This document shows positions 1-5,229 of a stretch of DNA of 5,229 bases, piece after piece. Source of the DNA: Elusimicrobiota bacterium (GTDB taxonomy: Bacteria; Elusimicrobiota; Elusimicrobia; UBA1565; UBA9628). Position numbers and translations under genes: made by a program. The DNA is taken from the NCBI GenBank assembly GCA_023249695.1, contig JAHFCD010000213.1:1-5229 (forward strand). The letters are read 5' to 3'. Under the pieces are notes generated by a model. It ran no database searches and had not been told where the DNA came from. It worked only from the letters and a program-made list of their open reading frames with translations. How positions within the stretch are numbered: position 1 is the first letter of the stretch; each line of letters begins with the position of its first letter.

Positions 1-1718
1 TCGTCGCGATGGCTCACGTCGGGCCGAACATGGCCAACGCCTTCTACAATCCGGACTACGACAACCTGATGTTCGGCGACATCAACACGACGGCGCCCGA
101 GGACGGCTTCACCGACGACGCGACCGTCACCCATCACGAGTACGTCCACTATATCGTCGAGAAGATCTGGCCCATCCAGAATTTCGGCCAGGCCGGCGCG
201 ATCTCGGAAGCCCTCGCCGACTACTTCGCGGGCAGCTCGCTCAACGATCCCACGATCGGCGCCTATGTGCTCGGCTCGCTCGGCGGGAGCGGCGCGCTGC
301 GCGACCTGGACTGCCTGCTGCCCGGCATCCCGTGCCGCGTGCTGAGCAGCCTGTCGTGGACCGGCGAAATCCACGACGACAGCATCTTCCTTTCTCAGGC
401 CTTGTGGGACATCCGCCGCGACCGCATCACCGCCCTCGGCTACGCGACGGGCCGTTCCTGCGCCGACGGCCTCGTCTTCCAATCCCTCCTCTTCTTCCCG
501 GAGAGCTTCGGCGAGATGTACGACGCGATGCGCCGCGTGGACGCCGAGGGCCGCGTGCCGGCCTGCGGCGGCGCCGGCACCGCGCAGGCCGCGATCAACA
601 CGGCCTACGCCTCGCACGGGCTCATCCTCGGCAGCGGCGACGCGCTCGAGCGCAACGACGGCTTCGAGAACGCGACCGACGTGAGCACGCGGCCCGTCAT
701 CGCGGCGACCCTCTACCCGACGAGCGACACCGACTTCTACTCGTTCGGCGCCGGCGAGGGCCTCATCCGGGTCACCCTGAACCTGCCGGCCTTCGGCGGC
801 TACTTCAAGGGCTACCAGCTCAAGCTCTTCGACCGCTCCCACCGTCAGGTCGCCGCGGCGGCGCCCTCGTTCGACGGCGTCAACACCTTGGACGGGTCGT
901 GCGAGACCTTCGACTGCAACACCTCCGAATCCCGCGTCGAGCTCGCTTACAACAACCCGACCGGCGGGCTCTTCTACGCGCAGGTGGTGGGCGGCGACTC
1001 GCTTAACGGCTCGGCCAGCGGCGTGCAGTCCACCACCCCGTACGGCCTGACCTTCGCCTATCCCAAGGCCGGCGCGCTCGGTGGCTCCATCGTCACCGCG
1101 ACCTTCGACAACGACACGATCACCTTCAGCGTGAACGTCACCACCTTCGTCACCAGCCAGGACTGGCGCTTCTCCTCCGCGCAGCTGCGCGATCACACCT
1201 TCACGCCTCTGAGCAACACCCGCCTGAACCAGCCGGCCGTCGCCGGCGATTTCCTGACCTTCGTGTCCTCCGGCAACGCGTTTGGCCGCGTCACGGGCTC
1301 GGTCTTGCTCGCGCCGGGCTTCGCCGCGCGCTATCCCGCCTCCGGCACCGTCTACCTCGAGGTCTTCGGCTACAACGTTCGCGGCAGCACCGCCTCTCTC
1401 GGCATGTCCAACGCGATCAATCTCACCGCGTCGCAGGCGGAGCTGACGGCCTACAACAACGTGTTCAATCCCGCGCGCGGCGAGAAAACGACGATCAAGT
1501 ACGCGACCACCGGCTCCGGGCGCATCCTGATCAAGCTGTTCACCGTCACGGGAACCTACGTCGCCACCCTCCTCGACGCCGACATGCCCCCCGGCCGCGG
1601 CACGATGGATTGGGACGGACGCAACCTCGCCGGCTCCGTCGTCGCCAGCGGCATCTATCTCTTGCGCATCGAAGCTCCCGGCCTCCAGAAGACTCAGAAG
1701 ATCGCCATCATCAAATGA
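1..1718 (+). CDS. Secreted gluzincin metallopeptidase (thermolysin/fungalysin-like) with C-terminal FlgD-Ig/sorting-like tail, 5' partial
   Basis: This is the 3' part of a zinc endopeptidase gene. The frame is open to the left edge (first whole codon at 3), so the ATG at 9 is probably internal and the signal peptide and propeptide lie outside the window. Residues are numbered from that Met. HEYVH at 43-47 gives two zinc-binding His and the catalytic Glu44. GAISEALADYF at 63-73 gives the third ligand Glu67, 20 residues after His47, the same spacing as in thermolysin (M4). GEIHDDSIFLSQALWDIR, with His122, fits the region of the transition-state-stabilising His in M4/M36 enzymes. About 211-350 resembles a pre-peptidase C-terminal (PPC) beta domain (DTDFYSF). 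About 351-473 is beta-rich and unassigned. About 474-569 is a FlgD-Ig/T9SS-tail-like module (VFNPARGEKTTIKY, MDWDGRN, SGIYLLRIEA, ending QKIAIIK). The six visible cysteines (102, 109, 151, 186, 298, 303) suit an exported protein. The family is confident; the choice between M4 and M36 and the substrate are not. Confidence 0.87.
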   Translation, partial: VAMAHVGPNMANAFYNPDYDNLMFGDINTTAPEDGFTDDATVTHHEYVHYIVEKIWPIQNFGQAGAISEALADYFAGSSLNDPTIGAYVLGSLGGSGALRDLDCLLPGIPCRVLSSLSWTGEIHDDSIFLSQALWDIRRDRITALGYATGRSCADGLVFQSLLFFPESFGEMYDAMRRVDAEGRVPACGGAGTAQAAINTAYASHGLILGSGDALERNDGFENATDVSTRPVIAATLYPTSDTDFYSFGAGEGLIRVTLNLPAFGGYFKGYQLKLFDRSHRQVAAAAPSFDGVNTLDGSCETFDCNTSESRVELAYNNPTGGLFYAQVVGGDSLNGSASGVQSTTPYGLTFAYPKAGALGGSIVTATFDNDTITFSVNVTTFVTSQDWRFSSAQLRDHTFTPLSNTRLNQPAVAGDFLTFVSSGNAFGRVTGSVLLAPGFAARYPASGTVYLEVFGYNVRGSTASLGMSNAINLTASQAELTAYNNVFNPARGEKTTIKYATTGSGRILIKLFTVTGTYVATLLDADMPPGRGTMDWDGRNLAGSVVASGIYLLRIEAPGLQKTQKIAIIK

Positions 1719-2869
1719 CGAGAAGCCTCCTCATCGTCCTGGCGTTCCTGTCCGTCGCGAGCCGAGCTCGCGCCGCGACCGGACCCGGCACGACCGCCGT
1801 GCCCGTCCTCCAGATCCCGATGTCCGCGCGCGCGGCCGGGATGGGCACCTCGTTTACGGCCGTCGCGAGCGACGCCTCGGCGCTGTTCTACAACCCCGCG
1901 GGCCTGGCCCGGCTCAACGCCCACGAACTCGATTTCAGCTTCGCCACGGGCCAGGGGGAGACCTCGATCCAAAATTTCGCTTACGCGGGCCCGACGCCCC
2001 TGACGGGCATCTCGGGCAACGGCTATACAAGCGTCGGCGCCAACGTGCTCTACTCCCGCAGCGGCACGATCGAGGTCAACCGCCTCAATTCAAACGGCTC
2101 GCTCGGCACCTCCGAAACCGTCAGCGCCGGCTCGGACCTGATCCTCTCCGGCGGCTACGCCGAGCGCGTCGGATTGACGCCGATCGAGCTCCGCGACGCC
2201 ACCTACCAGATCGATCATTACATGGGGGTCGCGGCCAAGTACGTGCGCTCGACGATCGTCAGCCAAACCGGCAGCGCCCTCGCGGCGGACGTCGGCTACC
2301 TCGTCCATTCGCCGGAGGCCGGCTACAGCTTCGGCGCGTCGGCGCTCAACATCGGCGGCAAGATCAAGTACACGGAGGAAAAGGAGCCCCTGCCCGCGAC
2401 GTTCCGCGGCGGCTTCGCCTGGCAGGGCGGCGTGCCCTCGATCCACAGCGTGATCGCGTCTCTCGACGGAGACTACCTCCTCGACGAGCGGGAGTGGCAC
2501 ATCAACACCGGGCTCGAGTATTTCTGGGTGAAGACCTACGGCGTGCGCATCGGCTACCAGATCCACCGCGAGGACGCGGGGCTGACGATGGGCTTCGGCC
2601 TGCGCTGGAAGGGCCGCTTCCTGCTCGACTACGCCTGGGGGCTCGGCAAGACCTTGAGCGACCAGCACCGCATCACGGTCTCCTACCGCTTCGGCGGCGT
2701 GCCGCCGTCAAGCCGCGGCCGCCAGCGCCGTCCGTTCATCGAGTCCATTCCCGAGCGCGACCAGCTGCGCGGCATCGAGGACAAGCAGCCGCAGTTCACC
2801 GATCCGCCTCCCCGACCCCGCGCCGTCCCGCGTGAGCGGACCACCGGCGTCCCCGGCTGGATCTACTAG
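1715..2869 (+). CDS. PorV/PorQ-like outer-membrane beta-barrel protein
   Basis: This 384-residue protein begins with a signal peptide (MTRSLLIVLAFLSVASRARA, likely cut near residue 20). Next comes the signature of PorV/PorQ (UPF0164-like) proteins: PMSARAAGMGTSFTAVASDASALFYNPAGLARL in two parts, about residues 35-50 and 51-67. The rest is alternating beta-strand sequence (GYTSVGANVLYSR, YMGVAAKYVRS, GYSFGASALNIGGKI, GVRIGYQIH) ending at HRITVSYRF near 319-327, which looks like a last barrel strand. In Bacteroidota, PorV is the outer-membrane shuttle protein of type IX secretion; outside that phylum the family's role is mostly unknown. The start at 1715 is chosen because it places the signal peptide at the N terminus and overlaps the protease stop as ATGA. 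A longer reading from 1610 adds an Arg-rich, implausible leader. No strong Shine-Dalgarno is visible, so translation is probably coupled to the protease. Odd: a 57-residue Pro/Arg-rich tail follows the last apparent strand. Confidence 0.85.
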   Translation: MTRSLLIVLAFLSVASRARAATGPGTTAVPVLQIPMSARAAGMGTSFTAVASDASALFYNPAGLARLNAHELDFSFATGQGETSIQNFAYAGPTPLTGISGNGYTSVGANVLYSRSGTIEVNRLNSNGSLGTSETVSAGSDLILSGGYAERVGLTPIELRDATYQIDHYMGVAAKYVRSTIVSQTGSALAADVGYLVHSPEAGYSFGASALNIGGKIKYTEEKEPLPATFRGGFAWQGGVPSIHSVIASLDGDYLLDEREWHINTGLEYFWVKTYGVRIGYQIHREDAGLTMGFGLRWKGRFLLDYAWGLGKTLSDQHRITVSYRFGGVPPSSRGRQRRPFIESIPERDQLRGIEDKQPQFTDPPPRPRAVPRERTTGVPGWIY

Positions 2870-2870
2870 C

Positions 2871-3926
2871 CTACGGCCAGCTGACGCCGGCGAGCCGCAG
2901 CGAGAGCGCTTGCAGCCGCTCGCGCCAATTTCCCTCCGGCGGGGGAGCCTTCGCGCCGAGAAAGGCGCGGCGCAGGACCTGTTCGGCGGGCTTGCCCTGG
3001 ACGCTCATGGACTTGTCCTTCGGGCCGACGCGGTCCGTATTCGCTTCCCAGGCCCAATAGAGGAAACCGCGGAACCACGGCTCGCGCCCGAACGCGCGGA
3101 GAAAGGCGTCCATGTAGGCGGCCTGGACGTCGAGGTCGAGCTCCGCGTAGTCGTGCCAGTCCCAGGGTCTTAGATTGCCGCCCTTCTGGGCGGCAAGTCC
3201 GATCTCGGTGAACAGCACCGGCTTGCCGTAAATCTTGGAGAGGGCCGCGAGCCCGACCACCCAGGGCCGCCAGTTCGCCTCGAGCGCGGCGCGGTTCGAG
3301 CCGCCCGGGACGGGGAAGTAGCCGTCGACGCCGATAAGGTCGACCTCCTTCCAGAATCCCACGGAGGCGACGGAATGCCAGTTCGCGGCGTAGGTGATCG
3401 GCCCCGGATAGATCCCGCGGACCTCCGCGATCAGCGCGCGCCAGGCCGGGGTGTGGCGCGGCAAGGTCAGCAAAGTGAGCTCCGTGCCGACGGCGAACAT
3501 CTCGCACTTTTCCTCGGCGGCGAGACGGGCGTAGCGGAGCATGTGCGCGTCGTACGTGGCGAACCAGCGCGCGGGGTCCGTCGGATTCAGCCAGGCCCGC
3601 GGCCCGTCGTCGGGCGCGTCCACGTGCGGCTTGAACAGGACCTTGAGGCCCGAGGCGTGCGCGCGACGGACCGCCGCGCGCAGGGAGGCGTCGCTCGCGG
3701 TCGCGTCGGTCGCGGCGACCTCGGACCCCGTGCGGTCCTTCACGTACACGGTCGGGATGATCACGACCCAGCCCGCGCCCATCGCCTTCATTTCCGCGAA
3801 GGACTCGACGGAGCGCGCGCTCGCGTAGGCGTTATGCCACCAGACGGGGAAGCTGAACCCCAAAATAGGCTCGGCCGCCCCGCAAGGGGCGGCCGAGAAC
3901 AGAAGCGCGAGGAGAATCCCGCGCAT
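2871..3926 (-). CDS. Secreted glycoside hydrolase, GH113-like TIM barrel (putative beta-mannanase)
   Basis: This 351-residue protein has a short signal peptide (MRGILLALLFSAAPCGAA, likely cut near residue 18), so it should act in the periplasm or outside the cell. The mature part reads as one clan GH-A (beta/alpha)8 barrel: FSFPVWWHNAY (24-34), WVVIIPTVYV (53-62), LKVLFKPHVD (94-103), FAVGTEL (144-150), DLIGVDGYFPV (196-206), KPVLFTEIGL (235-244) and GFLYWAWEAN (287-296). Glu149 in GTEL and Glu241 in FTEIG sit where the acid/base and nucleophile lie at the ends of strands 4 and 7 in retaining clan GH-A enzymes. The GTEL context and overall layout match GH113, whose characterised members cleave beta-1,4-mannan; the substrate here is inferred. 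Length is normal for one barrel, with no carbohydrate-binding module. Cys15 does not form a good lipobox, because the residue before it is Pro. The start lies 4 nt after the bipA stop with no clear Shine-Dalgarno, so expression is probably linked to bipA. Confidence 0.8.
   Translation of the reverse strand: MRGILLALLFSAAPCGAAEPILGFSFPVWWHNAYASARSVESFAEMKAMGAGWVVIIPTVYVKDRTGSEVAATDATASDASLRAAVRRAHASGLKVLFKPHVDAPDDGPRAWLNPTDPARWFATYDAHMLRYARLAAEEKCEMFAVGTELTLLTLPRHTPAWRALIAEVRGIYPGPITYAANWHSVASVGFWKEVDLIGVDGYFPVPGGSNRAALEANWRPWVVGLAALSKIYGKPVLFTEIGLAAQKGGNLRPWDWHDYAELDLDVQAAYMDAFLRAFGREPWFRGFLYWAWEANTDRVGPKDKSMSVQGKPAEQVLRRAFLGAKAPPPEGNWRERLQALSLRLAGVSWP
3862..3897 (-). terminator. Terminator-like hairpin inside the hydrolase signal-peptide codons
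   Basis: A perfect 12-bp, almost all G/C stem pairs 3870-3881 with 3886-3897 around a 4-nt loop (3882-3885). Read on the minus strand, the stem is followed after two C residues by TATTTT (3867-3862), the layout of a Rho-independent terminator. It lies in codons 10-19 of the hydrolase, about 35 nt past the bipA stop, so it could end most bipA transcripts or act as an attenuator for the hydrolase. The U-run is short and interrupted by one A, so efficiency may be partial. On the plus strand the loop would be GCAA, a GNRA tetraloop, but no U-run follows there. Confidence 0.5.
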
Positions 3927-3946
3927 AGTCTTAAGCGCGGGATTCT
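3913..3946 (-). promoter_or_regulatory. Inverted repeat spanning the bipA stop and hydrolase start codons
   Basis: A perfect 12-bp inverted repeat pairs 3913-3924 with 3935-3946 around a 10-nt loop (3925-3934). In the minus-strand transcript the 5' arm is the last bipA codons, the loop holds the bipA UAA, and the hydrolase AUG lies at the loop/3'-arm boundary, with its G as the first base of the 3' arm. The 3' arm continues through codons 2-5 of the hydrolase. The palindrome is plain in the sequence. The role is inferred: it could mask the start codon until ribosomes finishing bipA open the stem, giving translational coupling. No U-run follows, so it is not a typical intrinsic terminator. Confidence 0.6.
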
Positions 3947-5229
3947 TCCGAGCGCTTGCGCATCGAGCCGTTGAGCACCTTCTTGCGCAAACGGATGCTC
4001 ACGGGCGTCACCTCGAGCAGCTCGTCGTCGTCGATGAACTCGAGCGCCTGCTCGAGCGACAGGATCTTCGGCGGCTCGAGCTGGACGGCGTCGTCCGTGG
4101 CCTTGGAGCGCATGTTCGACATCGCCTTCGCCTTGGTCGGATTGACCATCATGTCGGAGGCGCGGGAGTTCGTGCCGACGATCATGCCCTCGTACACGTC
4201 GACGCCGGGTCCAAGGAAGAAGTCCGAGCGTTCCTGCAGGCCCGAGAGGGCGTAGCCGGTCGTCGTGCCCATCGCCATCGAGATCAGAACGCCGTTGACG
4301 CGGGGAGGCGGCTCGTTGCCCTTCTTGCCGTAGCCGTTGAAGCTGTGATGCATCATGCCCGTGCCCTTCGTCATGGCCATGAGCTCCGTCTTGAAGCCCA
4401 TGAGGCCGCGCGAGCTGATCGCGTACTCGAGGCGCGTGCGGTTGGCGCCTTCCGGAGCCATGTTCTGCAGCTGACCCAGGCGGCGGCCCAGCGACTCGAT
4501 GATCGAGCCCTGATACTGCGTCGGAGCGTCGATGACGAGGTTCTCCATCGGCTCGCTCATCACGCCGTCGATCTCGCGGAAGATCACGTGCGGGCGCGAC
4601 ACGGCGAGCTCGAAGCCCTCGCGGCGCATCGTTTCGATCAAGATGGACAGGTGGAGCTCGCCGCGGCCGGCGACCTTGAAGTTGCCCTCGCCGGGCAGCT
4701 GCTCGATCTTGAGGCCGACGTTGATCTGCTGCTCCTTGAGAAGGCGTTCTCGGAGGTGACGGGACGTCACCAGCTTGCCTTCGCGTCCCGAGAAGGGGGA
4801 GTTGTTGATCGTGAACTCCATCGACAAGGTCGGCTCGTCGATGTCGAGCGGCGGCAGCGCGATCGGGTTGGCGACGTCGGAGACGGTGTCTCCGACGTTG
4901 ATGGTCTCCAAGCCCGCGACGGCGACGATGTCGCCGGCCTTCGCGTTGTCGACGTCCTTGCGCTTGAGGCCCTGGTACATCTGGAGCATCGTGACCTTGC
5001 CGGGGATGATCTTGCCGTCCTCGCCCTTGATCAGCACGACGGTCTCGTTCTTGGCGATCTTACCGTTCTGCATGCGGCCGATCCCGATTTTGCCGAGATA
5101 GGCGCTGTGATCGAGCATCGTGATCAGCATCTGCAGGGGTTTGTTCTCGTCGACCTGCGGGCCGGGCACCGACTTGATGATCGTGTCGAGCAGCGGCTTC
5201 ATGTCGGGAGCGCTCGTCACCATCTCGTG
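3931..5229 (-). CDS. bipA: BipA/TypA ribosome-associated translational GTPase, C-terminal part (5' partial)
   Basis: BipA (TypA) is an EF-G-like cytoplasmic GTPase that binds the 70S ribosome and supports large-subunit assembly and growth under stress or cold. The frame is open to the right edge, giving 432 visible residues of an expected total near 600. The N-terminal GTPase domain (G1-G5) lies outside the window, and the Met at 5223 is internal. Numbered from that Met: domain II-like barrel about 29-118 (PLQMLITMLDHSAYLGKIGIGR, split around residue 40); EF-G domain III-like part about 130-210 with GRGELHLSILIETMRREGFE; domain V-like part about 222-300 (SRGLMGFKTELMAMTKGTG); and the BipA-specific C-terminal domain from about 306 (NGVLIS, YEGMIVG, SLEQALEFIDDDELLEVTP, SIRLRKK). 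This last domain separates BipA from EF-G and LepA. One loop (GKKGNEPPPRVNG, 298-310) differs from the E. coli form from memory. No frameshift is seen. The hydrolase gene follows after 4 nt on the same strand. Confidence 0.97.
   Translation of the reverse strand, partial: HEMVTSAPDMKPLLDTIIKSVPGPQVDENKPLQMLITMLDHSAYLGKIGIGRMQNGKIAKNETVVLIKGEDGKIIPGKVTMLQMYQGLKRKDVDNAKAGDIVAVAGLETINVGDTVSDVANPIALPPLDIDEPTLSMEFTINNSPFSGREGKLVTSRHLRERLLKEQQINVGLKIEQLPGEGNFKVAGRGELHLSILIETMRREGFELAVSRPHVIFREIDGVMSEPMENLVIDAPTQYQGSIIESLGRRLGQLQNMAPEGANRTRLEYAISSRGLMGFKTELMAMTKGTGMMHHSFNGYGKKGNEPPPRVNGVLISMAMGTTTGYALSGLQERSDFFLGPGVDVYEGMIVGTNSRASDMMVNPTKAKAMSNMRSKATDDAVQLEPPKILSLEQALEFIDDDELLEVTPVSIRLRKKVLNGSMRKRSEESRA

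Noticed and set aside
332..1006. 224-residue + strand ORF inside the protease gene
   Set aside because: Its Arg/Pro-rich composition is typical of an off-frame reading of GC-rich DNA, and the overlapping frame has clear peptidase motifs.
1610..1714. Upstream start extending the PorV-like protein to 419 residues
   Set aside because: The extra 35 residues are Arg-rich and read out of frame through the protease tail. The ATG at 1715 gives an immediate signal peptide and an ATGA overlap.
2090..2668. 192-residue - strand ORF opposite the PorV-like gene
   Set aside because: It is a low-complexity antisense shadow rich in Ala, Arg, Glu and Val, with no recognisable domain.
2856..2881. Short inverted repeat (5 bp, 16-nt loop) across the convergent stop codons as a bidirectional terminator
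   Set aside because: The stem is too short, the loop is large, and no U-run follows on either side.
2952..2969. 6-bp stem with 6-nt loop about 80 nt after the PorV-like stop, as a + strand terminator
   Set aside because: The stem is short, no T-run follows, and it lies in hydrolase coding sequence; such stems are common at this GC content.
2866..3507. 213-residue - strand ORF in another frame of the hydrolase gene
   Set aside because: It is Arg/Gly-rich shadow sequence, while the main frame contains the conserved barrel strands and both catalytic Glu.
3882..3885. GCAA tetraloop on the + strand as part of a structured RNA
   Set aside because: No further conserved RNA architecture is visible, and the terminator-like reading on the minus strand explains the stem better.
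3375..3974. 199-residue + strand ORF opposite the hydrolase start and bipA end
   Set aside because: It is Arg/Gly/Ala-rich with no motif and is explained as the antisense of two well-supported genes.

Overview
The window is GC-rich and almost entirely coding. It holds four genes in two convergent pairs. The two outermost genes run off the window edges. A PorV/PorQ-type outer-membrane protein, a C-terminal FlgD-Ig/sorting-tail-like module on a secreted protease, and a bacterial BipA together point to a Gram-negative bacterium. A GC-rich member of the Elusimicrobiota or a related lineage outside the Proteobacteria would fit. This assignment is inference from gene families and composition; no rRNA or other phylogenetic marker is present apart from the bipA fragment.

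Left half, + strand (1-2869): the 3' part of a secreted gluzincin metallopeptidase (thermolysin/fungalysin-like, HExxH...E) ends in a beta-sandwich tail. It overlaps by an ATGA junction with a PorV/PorQ-like outer-membrane beta-barrel protein. In the type IX secretion system (T9SS) of Bacteroidota, PorV escorts cargo that carries C-terminal sorting domains. The overlap therefore suggests a cargo plus cognate outer-membrane partner, though nothing in the sequence proves it.

Right half, - strand (5229-2871): the C-terminal 432 residues of the ribosome-associated GTPase BipA/TypA are followed after 4 nt by a secreted TIM-barrel glycoside hydrolase resembling GH113 beta-mannanases. The bipA/hydrolase junction carries two perfect 12-bp inverted repeats. 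One spans the bipA stop codon and the hydrolase start codon. The other lies in the signal-peptide codons and is followed by a short U-rich run, so it resembles an intrinsic terminator or attenuator. This is the most distinctive non-coding signal in the window.

The two pairs meet tail to tail with one base between their stop codons. I see no tRNA, rRNA, CRISPR array, insertion sequence or long repeat, and no non-coding stretch over 300 bases.
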